From a virus: a stretch of DNA of 38,539 nt. The stretch spans positions 1 to 38,539 of the IMG/VR virus record IMGVR_UViG_3300027965_000180, one strand, 5' to 3'. Positions within the stretch are counted from its first letter, which is position 1. Every line of letters starts with the position of its first letter. The position numbers were made by a program, and so were the translations under genes. The notes beneath the pieces are model-generated. The model was given only the letters and a program-made list of their open reading frames with translations. It did not search any database and had not been told where the DNA came from. Positions 6,123-15,056 of the stretch are shown here, one piece after another.

Positions 6123-6656
6123 ATGCGAGTCTTGCCTCCTTTCGAGGAAAAAATACGCAGTCAAATTCGCGACGAGATGGCCAAGAAGCCGCTTATCAGC
6201 GTCACGGCGATCAAGGAGCGCATGGAAGAAGTCTTCGGCCGGGGCTTCGATTACACCTACATCCGCAAGCTCACCGGTAAGGTCCGCAACGAAATCTCAT
6301 ACGAAATCGACAGCGCGAAAATCGAACCCCGCCTCGCCTTCACCCGTGAGAATTATCGGATGATGCGCGAGGAACTTCTCAAGATTGTTTATTGGCAGCC
6401 CGGCGACGAAGGCGTGAAGCCGCTCGCCAAAGACAAGGTTGAGGCGGCCAAGAGCGTGGTCATGCTCGACCTCGCCATCCTTCAAGCCGAAGCTGCCGCC
6501 GGCATGTACAAGAAGCCTGTTGAGCTTCTCGCGAAGGAAATTCACTACGAGCCCCTCCCCGGCGAAGTCAGAGCTGTGGTCATTGCGGCGTGGCAGCGTG
6601 GGGGATTGTTGCCGATGACGGCTATTGAACAGATTGTTCCTAAAGAAGTACACTGA
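6123..6656 (+). CDS. Helix-turn-helix protein, candidate small terminase
   Basis: This 177-residue protein has an N-terminal helical region with a helix-turn-helix look (ISVTAIKERMEEVFGRGFDY, residues about 25-44, then TYIRKLTGKVRNEI) and a second helical part (KDKVEAAKSVVMLDLAILQAE). The layout and the position upstream of the large terminase fit a small terminase subunit, which recognises phage DNA for packaging. It is separated from terL by cargo genes. A transcription regulator is the alternative. The message is predicted to be leaderless. Confidence 0.5.
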   Translation: MRVLPPFEEKIRSQIRDEMAKKPLISVTAIKERMEEVFGRGFDYTYIRKLTGKVRNEISYEIDSAKIEPRLAFTRENYRMMREELLKIVYWQPGDEGVKPLAKDKVEAAKSVVMLDLAILQAEAAAGMYKKPVELLAKEIHYEPLPGEVRAVVIAAWQRGGLLPMTAIEQIVPKEVH

Positions 6657-6689
6657 AGCGTTCTTGGCCTGCGACTCCGGAGTCAAGCT

Positions 6690-7010
6690 GTGCGCACGTA
6701 CTACACTTTTGGGCGAGCGTTTGCAGTTCTAACTATTGTTTCATTCGTTGTATATTTTTCGTCTCGTTATGTGTTATCCATACGACATTCAGAAGATGGT
6801 TCTCTTTCCCTTAGCGATTACGCTTTTGTTATTTCACTGGGAACACTGTTTGTATCGATGATCGGAACCACGTCGACCATTTTGCTCGGATGGCGAGCTG
6901 ATCGGCGCCAATCTGATGAATTTAAACTGAAAATTGAACAACTGGAATTGCAGTTGAGGGAGGCACGTAAATCGAATGTTAGCTCTTTGGATCAAGGCTT
7001 GATACAATAA
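6690..7010 (+). CDS. Two-helix membrane protein with coiled-coil tail
   Basis: This 106-residue protein has a GTG start with GGAG 7 nt upstream. Membrane segments lie at about residues 9-25 (AFAVLTIVSFVVYFSS) and 45-67 (FVISLGTLFVSMIGTTSTIL). They are followed by a charged heptad tail (FKLKIEQLELQLREARKS). Small proteins with an SLGTLFVSMIGTTST-type helix and coiled tail recur in phages and bacteria without known role. The DNA here is clearly more AT-rich than its neighbours, suggesting separate acquisition. Confidence 0.6.
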   Translation: MRTYYTFGRAFAVLTIVSFVVYFSSRYVLSIRHSEDGSLSLSDYAFVISLGTLFVSMIGTTSTILLGWRADRRQSDEFKLKIEQLELQLREARKSNVSSLDQGLIQ

Positions 7011-7069
7011 TTTCATATCAGCTTACCCGCTCCATTGTGCGCGCCTGTCTCGCGATCAGGCCTAGGCTG

Positions 7070-7648
7070 CTACTGCACGAACCTCGCGTACATGCGCAGA
7101 TAGACCCCCTCGAACTCCGAAATGAAATCCTCAATGACGGGCACTTTGTGGAGATCCCGCCCGCGCCAACGCAATAGTGGCGGCTTGAGCTGCTTTGGCC
7201 GCTTGCCGCGGCGCACAGCACGGTTCAGCACCCAGTTATGACTGCACTTATTTCTGATATTGTTTAGCTCCATAAGCTTTTCCCGACCACTAGGAGTGAG
7301 CAGCCCAAGGCCTACCGCCCAGTTCAGCTTCATGTCGAAGCCTAGGCTTTCGCGGTCATAGAGCATTCTACGATAGGCCTTACCGCGATCACTCGCGACG
7401 CGATGCTTTAGCCGCTTTTCGGTGATGTCGAGAGCGCAGAATAGCATTATGCGCGTTAGCAGATCTTCTATCTTCGTATGCAACTGGAGCACCGCTGAGC
7501 GCACTATATCGTCGCGCTTTCGCTCTAACATCGCAGCAACCAGCCATGGTTCGCCTTCTTCCGTGCCGTAGATCGCCTGATTGATTTGTTCGATTTCGAG
7601 ATTAAGGCGGCCAATGGTCTTCTGGATTCGCTTCGGATTTCCCCGCAT
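7070..7648 (-). CDS. HEPN-type putative ribonuclease
   Basis: This 192-residue, all-helical protein has LNNIRNKCSHNWVL near residues 128-141. R132 and H137 form the R-x4-H catalytic motif of HEPN RNases, where R and H sit on one helix of the active site. The long helix before it (DIVRSAVLQLHTKIEDLLTRI) fits the four-helix HEPN core. HEPN proteins act as toxins, abortive-infection RNases or exclusion factors. The ATG at 7648 is chosen over an upstream TTG because AAGGGAA precedes it. No antitoxin such as MNT is adjacent. The activity is inference. Confidence 0.6.
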   Translation of the reverse strand: MRGNPKRIQKTIGRLNLEIEQINQAIYGTEEGEPWLVAAMLERKRDDIVRSAVLQLHTKIEDLLTRIMLFCALDITEKRLKHRVASDRGKAYRRMLYDRESLGFDMKLNWAVGLGLLTPSGREKLMELNNIRNKCSHNWVLNRAVRRGKRPKQLKPPLLRWRGRDLHKVPVIEDFISEFEGVYLRMYARFVQ

Positions 7649-7681
7649 AACTTCCCTTCCCCCAAACAACCGGCGAAACTA

Positions 7682-7690
7682 TGCTACGAT
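7682..7690 (+). promoter_or_regulatory. Possible extended -10 (TGcTACGAT)
   Basis: TG-C-TACGAT lies between the divergent HEPN gene and the 7762 gene and predicts initiation near 7697 on the plus strand. Support is moderate because the 5' leader to 7762 would be about 65 nt without a Shine-Dalgarno. Confidence 0.3.
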
Positions 7691-7761
7691 ACGCGTATAT
7701 TAGCTAGCCCGTTCGAGTGTGCGCCTTTGCGGCTAGCGGGGCGCACGTTCGAGCGAACTGC

Positions 7762-8022
7762 ATGGCCAATCGCGTCGAGAAATATCTGCGGTTTGATCTC
7801 ATAGGTCCGAGCCCCACAGGCAAGACCAAGGTTTGGCAACTCACAGACCTCAAGTACCGCGATTCTTGCGGCACGGTGAAGTGGTACGGCGCTTTCCGCA
7901 AGTACGTGTTCGAGCCTCACGATTCGTCCTTCTGGGATAGCGACGCGCTCGACATGATCAGCGCGTTTCTGCGCGAGCAGAACGGCCAACATCGGTATGC
8001 AAACGGAGACGCTTCAGCTTGA
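7762..8022 (+). CDS. Small conserved-type protein upstream of terL
   Basis: This is an 86-residue protein (MANRVEKYLRFDLIG). It contains KTKVWQLTDLKYRDSCGTVKW and KWYGAFRKYVFEP, a beta-rich pattern I associate with a widespread short family, with W-Y/F-G-x-F/W-R-x-Y as core. Its function is unknown. An in-frame GTG at 7717 is an alternative start. The 3' end overlaps terL by 26 nt, so the two are probably translationally coupled. Confidence 0.55.
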   Translation: MANRVEKYLRFDLIGPSPTGKTKVWQLTDLKYRDSCGTVKWYGAFRKYVFEPHDSSFWDSDALDMISAFLREQNGQHRYANGDASA

Positions 8023-9448
8023 GCGTCTAGTAGACGACCCCGAAATCCGCCGCGCAGCGGCCAAGACCCTCAAGGGCTTCTGTCTCACCTACCTGCCGCA
8101 TCACTTTCCTGCCGATCTCTCGGACTTCTTCGATGAGATGGCCGGCGCGCTGCAAGATCACGATTGCAGGCGGCTTGAGATCATAGGCTTCCGCGGCTGC
8201 GCCAAGAGCACGATGGCGAGCCTTGCGCTTGTCCTGTGGTGTGCGCTCGAACACCCCGACAAGTACCCGTTCATCATCATGCTCGCGGACACCCGCGGCC
8301 AGGCCAGCATCAACGCGGCCAGCGTCCAACACGAGCTGCGCAATAACGAGCTGATCCTTCGCGACTACGGGCACCTGAAGTACCGAAAAATCGACGATCC
8401 GAAACCCGAGCCAACTCTCGAATCGGACGAAGACTGGCAGGCCATGAACGCCGTCCTCGACAACGGCGTCCGCATCCTGTCCCGTTCCCGAGGCCAGAAG
8501 GTCCGTGGCGTAAAGCACCGCCAGCACCGCCCTTCCCTCATCGTCGCCGACGACGTTGAAGACCTCGACTGGGTACGAACGCAGGAGAACCGCGACAAGT
8601 CGGACCGATGGTTCAGAGGCAACGTCTTGCCCTCTGTAGACGAGCAGGACGGTCGTGTCGTCCTCATTGGCAACTGGCTGCACACCGACGGGCTCATGGC
8701 CCGTCTCAAGAACACCGGGATCTTCAAAGTCCTCGAATTCCCCCTCCTCCGCGAAGGCGACGGCACCGAGATCGAGCGATGCACCTGGCGGGCCAAGTAC
8801 CCAACGCAGGCGGCTATCGACCTCAAACGCCAGGAGCTGGGCGACATCGGCTTCAGGCGCGAGATGCTTCTGCAGGTCGTGCCCGAGGAAGGGCAGGACG
8901 TGCTGCCCGAAGACATCCACTACTACGATGACCCGCCATTCGACGACGGCAACTATCTGGCGCACGGCGTCGACCTCGCCATCAGCACGAAGGAAAGTGC
9001 TGACTACACCGCCGTCGTAAGCGGGGAAGTCACGTGGCCGAATGGCAAGCTCGAAATCTACATCCAGCCGCATCCGATTATCCGGCGCATGAATTTCAAT
9101 GACACGATGGCTGCGCTCGATAACGTGCGCCACAGCTCTAACATGAGCAGCCAGTTCTTTGTTGAGGCGGTCGCTTACCAACAAGCTGCAATTGAAGAGC
9201 TAGAACGTCGCGCGTTCGCCGTCACGGCCATGCACCCAATCAAGGACAAACGGGCTAGGCTTCGCGTGGCGGCACGCTACATCAAGACTGGAGTGGTGAA
9301 GTTTCCGCGCAACGGGTGCGAGCAGCTTTTGACGCAGCTATTCGGGTTCGGGAGTGAGAAGCATGACGACGCGGTCGACGCGCTAGTCTATCTCATTCTC
9401 GGCTTAGCAGGAGACGGCATCGAAGAGCCGAAAGTACATTACGTCTAA
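7997..9448 (+). CDS. terL: Terminase large subunit
   Basis: This 483-residue packaging motor has both expected domains. ATPase: Walker A GFRGCAKST (residues 64-72), Walker B LIVADD (181-186) and a coupling-type motif VVLIGNWLHTD (221-231). RNase H-like nuclease: the first acidic residue in HGVDLAIS, an acidic residue in FFVEAVAYQ and the last in KHDDAVDAL. It pumps DNA into the procapsid through the portal and cuts concatemers. The length is normal. There is no Shine-Dalgarno; it overlaps the 7762 gene by 26 nt. The portal gene follows after one inserted minus-strand gene. Confidence 0.95.
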   Translation: MQTETLQLERLVDDPEIRRAAAKTLKGFCLTYLPHHFPADLSDFFDEMAGALQDHDCRRLEIIGFRGCAKSTMASLALVLWCALEHPDKYPFIIMLADTRGQASINAASVQHELRNNELILRDYGHLKYRKIDDPKPEPTLESDEDWQAMNAVLDNGVRILSRSRGQKVRGVKHRQHRPSLIVADDVEDLDWVRTQENRDKSDRWFRGNVLPSVDEQDGRVVLIGNWLHTDGLMARLKNTGIFKVLEFPLLREGDGTEIERCTWRAKYPTQAAIDLKRQELGDIGFRREMLLQVVPEEGQDVLPEDIHYYDDPPFDDGNYLAHGVDLAISTKESADYTAVVSGEVTWPNGKLEIYIQPHPIIRRMNFNDTMAALDNVRHSSNMSSQFFVEAVAYQQAAIEELERRAFAVTAMHPIKDKRARLRVAARYIKTGVVKFPRNGCEQLLTQLFGFGSEKHDDAVDALVYLILGLAGDGIEEPKVHYV

Positions 9449-9455
9449 CCGCCCT

Positions 9456-9968
9456 TCATCTGTAGCAAACTGTCCGAGCCCACGTGTACCCGCAAGACCC
9501 GCCACTAGAGACACCTGATTGCCAGACGCGAAATGTCTGAGCTGGCGGACTACTCGTCGCGCAGAAGTGAGCTGCGGCTTGTTCTCGACCGGCTCCGCAA
9601 GGAAGCTGTATTCCCCGAATCTCCGAAGTTGCACTGAGGTTCGTTGGCAGATGGCAGGTCACTTTGATCTCTCGATAGCCACAATGGCCACCAGCGGTAT
9701 CGAAAACTACGTTGATGTCATACGGAGCAGTTTGCTGTCCTTGCGGCGTGTGTATGGTGCAAATATCCCGAGCCATAAAGTCATCCGGCGTGAAGCAATC
9801 ATAGTGCGCATCCCAAGTCACGCATGGCCCATATGTATCGTCATGCCAAAACGTACAGGCGATGTACGTCGGGTTCGGATTTGACGCGAGACGATGCTTC
9901 GGCCGGGCAGCGACGCCCTCTGGGGTGATAGATATCAAAAGTGTGACGATCAGCGCTAATCTCTTCAT
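9456..9968 (-). CDS. Secreted cysteine-rich protein (minus-strand cargo)
   Basis: This 170-residue protein has a clear signal peptide (MKRLALIVTLLISITPEGVAA, cleavage near residue 21). The mature part has 10 Cys, an even number suited to disulfides: contexts include IACTF, GPCVTW, YDCFT, RDICT, GGHCGY and GSCGYT. GGGAGG lies 6 nt before the ATG. It converges on terL, leaving 7 bp between stops. A phage gene for an exported disulfide-rich protein is a candidate exclusion, adhesion or host-surface factor. No family is recognised. Confidence 0.65.
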   Translation of the reverse strand: MKRLALIVTLLISITPEGVAARPKHRLASNPNPTYIACTFWHDDTYGPCVTWDAHYDCFTPDDFMARDICTIHTPQGQQTAPYDINVVFDTAGGHCGYREIKVTCHLPTNLSATSEIRGIQLPCGAGREQAAAHFCATSSPPAQTFRVWQSGVSSGGSCGYTWARTVCYR

Positions 9969-10012
9969 TTTGACCCTCCCGTATCCCCATACATTCCGTC
10001 GAACACATCGTC

Positions 10013-12343
10013 ATGGGTGCTAAACTTAAAAGCACCTCTATGCCTCGATTTTTCGACTGGCTTCGCAACGGTAGCACTAAAGAGACTATCCCCGTCAACC
10101 GTTTTGAGGGCATTACACAGGAAGGCGCTATCGTCCTTCGCGACCGCCGCGGCACGCTAAAGGCCGAACTGCCGAACATCACCGAAAAGTCTGAGACACT
10201 CGGCAACGATCCGCTCGCGATCTACAAGCCCACTGGTGCTAAGAACATCGACGCCGCGAAGGCGATGGGCAATTTCACCGGCTGGACCTATGCGGCCGTC
10301 AACGCTATCTCTTCCGAAGTCGCGAACATTCAGATCCGGCTCTTTCAGGTGGTCGGCAACGATCACCAGGAGGTAGACGACCACGAGCTGCTCGACCTGC
10401 TCGAATCTCCAAACGAAACCATGACCGGCATCGATCTCAAGTACACCATGATGGCGCACTTGGAGTTGACCGGCAATTTCTATGGTCTTTTGGACGGCGC
10501 AAAGGACGCCTTCTCACCTCCACGAGCCCTGTACCCGCTCAATCCCGGCCGAATGAAAGTGAAGCTCGACAAGAGCAGCTTCCCCTACAAGCTCTCGCAC
10601 TTCGAATACACAATCGACGGCAAGGTCTACAGCTTCGCCCCCTATCAGATTCTGCACATCAAGTACCCTGACCCGAACGACCCGTACGTGGGCATCGGCG
10701 TGCCGCAGACGATCCCCGTGTGGATCGACAGTGACAACTACGCCATGGAGTACAACCGAAAATACTTCCTCAACGGGGCGCAGATCGGCCTCTACGTTCA
10801 AAGCGATACGAATGTCGAAGGCAACGTCGAGCGCATTAAGCGCGGTATGCGGGATGCCTACGGCGGAGTAGAGAACGCTCACAAAATCCCTGTCATGCCC
10901 AAGGGCGTGAAGCTCGAACACACGGGCGTCACCCACAAAGACATGGACTTCCAGAACCTAGCTGAGGCAACGCGAGACCGCATCCTTGCGGGCTTCCGAG
11001 TGTCCAAGACTATCCTCGGAACAGCAGAGAGCGACACTAACCGCGCGACGGCGGAGACAGCCGACTACGTCTTCAGCAAGCGCACCATCAAGCCAAAAAT
11101 GCTCCTGGTCACGTCGTACCTCAACGCGTTTCTGGTCCCTCGATATGGAGAAGGCCTCTATCTGACCTTCATCGATCCGACGCCAGAGGACAAGGCTGCC
11201 AAAGTCGATGAGATGAACAAGGCGGTCGGCAACATGCCCGTCATCACGCAGAACGAAGCCCGCCAGAATTACCTCGGCTTTGGCCCCGTTGAAGGTGGTG
11301 ACAAGCTCATGGTGCCCGCTGGCATGGAGCCAGCCGGTCAAACCTCAAAAGTGGAAGGCGAGGACATCACCCCGAACCTCGCCAAAACTGCCGAAGGCTG
11401 GAGCACCCGCGCCATACGTGTCCGAATGGGCAGTAACGTCGCCCGAAATTCCCTCGCCCGCTTCAAAAAGTCTATCCTCGATGCATTCAAAAAGCAGATC
11501 GACGCCACCCCGGCTTTCCAGGTCAAGCACCTCAAGGACCTCACGCACTCCGAATACATGGAGCACTGGAAGCGTTTTGCCGACCGCAGCGAACGGTCGA
11601 CAGCCGAACTTCATGCCGTGTTCCAAGAGATTAACAACAAGCAGAAGGAGGACGTGCTTGAAAAGCTGCCAGACCTTGTCGGGCAAAAGCGAAGCCAGAA
11701 GGCGGCGCAGAAGGCCTTGGCTGACCTCTTCGACCTCAAGGAGTGGATCGGAATCACCGTAGACTTGGCTACCCCGATCCTCACCTCGCTCACGAAGGAC
11801 GAAGCCGCGGCCGCGCTCGCCATGATCGGTGCCAAGCCGCAGGACATTCTCGCGAGCGCCAGCGTCAGAAACGCGCTCGAGCAGGGCATCTCCAAAATGG
11901 CCCGCAGCTACAACGAAACCACCCTGCAGCAGCTCAAAGACAAGTTGGGCGAGAAGCTCACTCAACAAGGCGGCACGAGCTTGACCGAACTCACGCAGAC
12001 AGTCGACGGCGTCTACAGCTACGCGGATGAGCGCCGCGCTGGATTGATCGCAAAGACCGAGAGCTTCCGAGCAGCGAACTTCGCCAACAAAGCCGCCTGG
12101 CAGCAGAGCGGCGTAGTCAAGACCGTCATGTGGTACACGGCCGCGGATGAGAAAGTCTGCGAATACTGCCAGGAGCAAGACGGCAAAGAGATCGACATCA
12201 GTGACAATTTCTATAATTCGGGCGACACAATCGGCGGAGCCGATGGCGGTTCGATGACCGCCGACTACGGTGACATCGGCGGCCCGCCGCTACATCCTGA
12301 TTGCCGCTGCTATTTGAGGCCTGAGGAAATCTCGACCGAATAG
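10013..12343 (+). CDS. Portal protein fused to Mu gpF-like head morphogenesis domain
   Basis: This 776-residue protein combines two usually separate proteins. Residues about 1-440 are an HK97-family portal, with NFTGWTYAAVNAISSEVANI, DLLESPNETMTGIDL, LELTGNFYGLL and RDRILAGFRVSKTILGTAES. Residues about 480-776 are helical and end in a gpF-type motif: VMWYTAADEKVCEYC, then PPLHPDCRCYL, the C-x2-C and H-x-D-C-x-C signature. The portal dodecamer is the DNA entry channel; gpF-type domains sit inside the head. Such fusions are known in phages. The start could also be the ATG at 10040 (MPRFFDWL). Confidence 0.92.
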   Translation: MGAKLKSTSMPRFFDWLRNGSTKETIPVNRFEGITQEGAIVLRDRRGTLKAELPNITEKSETLGNDPLAIYKPTGAKNIDAAKAMGNFTGWTYAAVNAISSEVANIQIRLFQVVGNDHQEVDDHELLDLLESPNETMTGIDLKYTMMAHLELTGNFYGLLDGAKDAFSPPRALYPLNPGRMKVKLDKSSFPYKLSHFEYTIDGKVYSFAPYQILHIKYPDPNDPYVGIGVPQTIPVWIDSDNYAMEYNRKYFLNGAQIGLYVQSDTNVEGNVERIKRGMRDAYGGVENAHKIPVMPKGVKLEHTGVTHKDMDFQNLAEATRDRILAGFRVSKTILGTAESDTNRATAETADYVFSKRTIKPKMLLVTSYLNAFLVPRYGEGLYLTFIDPTPEDKAAKVDEMNKAVGNMPVITQNEARQNYLGFGPVEGGDKLMVPAGMEPAGQTSKVEGEDITPNLAKTAEGWSTRAIRVRMGSNVARNSLARFKKSILDAFKKQIDATPAFQVKHLKDLTHSEYMEHWKRFADRSERSTAELHAVFQEINNKQKEDVLEKLPDLVGQKRSQKAAQKALADLFDLKEWIGITVDLATPILTSLTKDEAAAALAMIGAKPQDILASASVRNALEQGISKMARSYNETTLQQLKDKLGEKLTQQGGTSLTELTQTVDGVYSYADERRAGLIAKTESFRAANFANKAAWQQSGVVKTVMWYTAADEKVCEYCQEQDGKEIDISDNFYNSGDTIGGADGGSMTADYGDIGGPPLHPDCRCYLRPEEISTE

Positions 12344-12348
12344 GACGT

Positions 12349-14823
12349 ATGCATGACCCGACCCGACTGTACTCACGAATCCTGATCTTCCTCGGGATCA
12401 TCGGCCTCGCGACCATTGTTTACGTCGGCATTGCGCAGGCTGTCACCGTCTGCCAGATCGGGAACGGTTGTACCGGAACCTCAACGGGACCCAGCTACGG
12501 CCAAGTGCTCATCGGGGGCAAGAACGGCGAGTACGAACTCGTCGCCAGTTCCACATTCGGCGGTAGTGGTGGAGGAGGCACCGGCTTCTCCACAACGTCG
12601 ACGAACTATTGGCTCACGCAACAGACGACGAGCGGGCTAGCCGAAGGCTCGAACCTCTACTGGACACAGACGAGGTTCGACAACGCGCTTTCAGCCACCA
12701 CGTCCGTCAAGGCAATCACCGCCCTGCCCTCGCTATCGCTGCCCTACAGCCAGCTCACGGGAACGCCTACAATCGCCTCGTCGACGCTCTTGATCGACAA
12801 CAACACTTTTTCAGGAATAGACAGCTTCACGAACGCATCAGGAAACTTCGGCGGTACTTGGCAGACCTTTTCGCCGTCGCACTTCCAAACCGCACTCACT
12901 TTGCCGCTTTCATATCAAAATGGCGGCACGGGCACATCTACCGCCGCCAACTACGGCAATGTGCTCGCGTGGAACGGTACGAACTATCAGGCCCTCGCCA
13001 CGTCTTCGTTCGGCTGCACTGTTTCATGCTTTTCCTCTCCGAACATCTCCCAGTGGACGAACAACAGCGGATATCTCACCGGAAACCAGACGGTCACGCT
13101 TTCGGGCGATGTTACAGGATCCGGCGTCACATCGATCGCCACTGCTTTTAACGTCGCGAACTCGCACTGGTGGACCGCACGTCAGAACACGACCAACGCG
13201 AGCACGTCAGAACTCACGGCGACCTCGACGCTTTGGCTTACCGCGATCACAAACTGCAATACAACTTCTGCGCTGACGACGGACGCCAACGGCAAGGTTG
13301 CCTGCGGTGCAATAAGCGGCTCAGGCGGAGGCGTCGGGACCATCGCGACATCGGGGCTCGAGACGGCTGGGCAAATCCCCGTCTTCAGCACCACCAGCGG
13401 CTACCCCGCGAAAGTTTACTCTCAATCCACTTCCACGCCCTCAATCGGTTCCATTCTCACCTACTCAGGAACACTGGGAAACTTGATTGGCGGCACGTCA
13501 GGCACGTTCAGCATTGCCAGCAACGCCGTCACAAATGGGATGCTTGCCAATTCGACGATCCACCTAAACGGGGCAACGCTCACCCTCGGAGACACCAATG
13601 ACACGATCACCGCAGCTTCTTCGACCGTCCTTTCTGATAACAACCTGTTTTCCGGAAATGACACGTTCTCCGCCTCAACCACGCACCAAGCGCAAGTCAA
13701 TCTGCAAGGAGCCTCGTCAACTCTATTCACCGCCATCAACGCCTTCTATGCCAATGGCCTGACTTCATGCAACGGCGCGAGTAACGCACTTACGTGGAAC
13801 GCCGGTGCGTTCGGCTGCAACTCAATCACCGCAAGCGGCAGCGCATCCACCACCCTCCTCACCGACAACAACACCTTCACGGGAGGCAATCTCTTCCTCG
13901 CCTCGACCACGATTGGCGATAGCACTCAGAATGGCGGCCTAACCGTCTCCGGAAGCGCCACGACAACAGGCAATTTACTTATCAACGGGCTCAACACCGC
14001 CGCTGGCTCTACAACCCTTATAGTCGGGACGCCGTTTCCGTCCTTCCAAGTCCTTTCAAGTTCAACGAACGCCGTCACAGGTCTCAACGTCGTTTCTAAT
14101 CAAGCAGGAAACGGCGTATTACTTCAAACAACATCGAGTGGAGCAAACGAAAACATCAACATCACTTCAAAAGGTACCGGTTCAGTCAACCTCCAAGTTG
14201 GTAACGCGAGTAAAATCTCGGTTGGCACCGGTCAATCCTACTTCGGAGGCTCCACTGCCGCCGCATCTGCGTATGTATTCAGTACCCAGCCCTCATCGGG
14301 CAACCTAAGTGCGGGCGTCGAAGTCCCGACTTGGAAGATAAATACCGCCAACATCACTCACACACACGCCAACATCGCGACCCAACGTGAAATCCTCTTC
14401 AACGCTGAAACAGAAGCCATGAGTGCCAACTCGACGGCAGGCAACTTTGGAGAACTTGCTACGGTAGGGATCACTGGCGCACCGCTCCTCGGCAACTGGG
14501 CCACATCGACCGAGGAAGATACGCTCTATCTTGGCGGTTCCGCTCTCAACGCCTCGACGACGAATTCATACGGCTTGACCGTCAATGCCAACACCGGCGC
14601 ACAAAACAATTATGCAGCCGAATTCCTCGGCGGCGCTGTTGGCATCGGCTCATCTACTTTCTCCAACCTTCTCACTCTCGGTACCGTTGGCTCGACGAAC
14701 GGCACCTCAACAATCGGAGCTGGCAAAATTCAGATTGACGGATACAACACAACTGGAAATCGCGTCTGCTTGTTCGTTGTTGGCACCACTCTTACTATAA
14801 CCAGTGGTGCCTGCATCCCATGA
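12349..14823 (+). CDS. Large exported repeat protein, surface/fibre-like
   Basis: This 824-residue protein starts with a signal peptide (LYSRILIFLGIIGLATIVYVG, cleavage near AQA, residue about 31). The rest is Ser/Thr/Asn/Gly-rich with recurring units such as SSTLLIDNNTFSG, SSTVLSDNNLFSG and STTLLTDNNTFTG, plus YQNGGTGTSTAANYG. The C-terminal part (AGNGVLLQTTSSGANENINI, GVEVPTWKI) is less repetitive. I associate this style with parcubacterial exported proteins. The position between portal and protease is odd. It may be a virion decoration or fibre, or be displayed on the host cell. The function is not established. Confidence 0.6.
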   Translation: MHDPTRLYSRILIFLGIIGLATIVYVGIAQAVTVCQIGNGCTGTSTGPSYGQVLIGGKNGEYELVASSTFGGSGGGGTGFSTTSTNYWLTQQTTSGLAEGSNLYWTQTRFDNALSATTSVKAITALPSLSLPYSQLTGTPTIASSTLLIDNNTFSGIDSFTNASGNFGGTWQTFSPSHFQTALTLPLSYQNGGTGTSTAANYGNVLAWNGTNYQALATSSFGCTVSCFSSPNISQWTNNSGYLTGNQTVTLSGDVTGSGVTSIATAFNVANSHWWTARQNTTNASTSELTATSTLWLTAITNCNTTSALTTDANGKVACGAISGSGGGVGTIATSGLETAGQIPVFSTTSGYPAKVYSQSTSTPSIGSILTYSGTLGNLIGGTSGTFSIASNAVTNGMLANSTIHLNGATLTLGDTNDTITAASSTVLSDNNLFSGNDTFSASTTHQAQVNLQGASSTLFTAINAFYANGLTSCNGASNALTWNAGAFGCNSITASGSASTTLLTDNNTFTGGNLFLASTTIGDSTQNGGLTVSGSATTTGNLLINGLNTAAGSTTLIVGTPFPSFQVLSSSTNAVTGLNVVSNQAGNGVLLQTTSSGANENINITSKGTGSVNLQVGNASKISVGTGQSYFGGSTAAASAYVFSTQPSSGNLSAGVEVPTWKINTANITHTHANIATQREILFNAETEAMSANSTAGNFGELATVGITGAPLLGNWATSTEEDTLYLGGSALNASTTNSYGLTVNANTGAQNNYAAEFLGGAVGIGSSTFSNLLTLGTVGSTNGTSTIGAGKIQIDGYNTTGNRVCLFVVGTTLTITSGACIP

Positions 14824-14827
14824 TGTT

Positions 14828-15055
14828 ATGGATACTCAAACAGCAATTCAGATCCTCCAGACGTTATCTGAAAATCTTGGAGCACAAATAAGTCTTCTTA
14901 CCGGTGAAAAAGCCGCCGTTGATTTGGCAGTCATTCAGCTACAAGGCACCCTCTCGACTGAGAGCACTTCCGATCAAGCGACCATTTCAGGGCTCCAAGC
15001 CCGACTGGATTCCGCCAACACCGCTCTCGTCGCCGCCAATCTTCCGACTGTCTGA
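14828..15055 (+). CDS. Short coiled-coil protein
   Basis: This 75-residue protein from the ATG at 14828 (MDTQTAIQILQTLSENLG) is nearly all helix, with heptad spacing through IQLQGTLSTESTSDQATISG. An in-frame GTG at 14804 inside the previous gene is less likely. No Shine-Dalgarno is seen. It starts 5 nt after the previous stop and ends in a TGA-T-ATG junction. It may be a small trimerising or scaffolding helix. Confidence 0.5.
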   Translation: MDTQTAIQILQTLSENLGAQISLLTGEKAAVDLAVIQLQGTLSTESTSDQATISGLQARLDSANTALVAANLPTV

Positions 15056-15056
15056 T

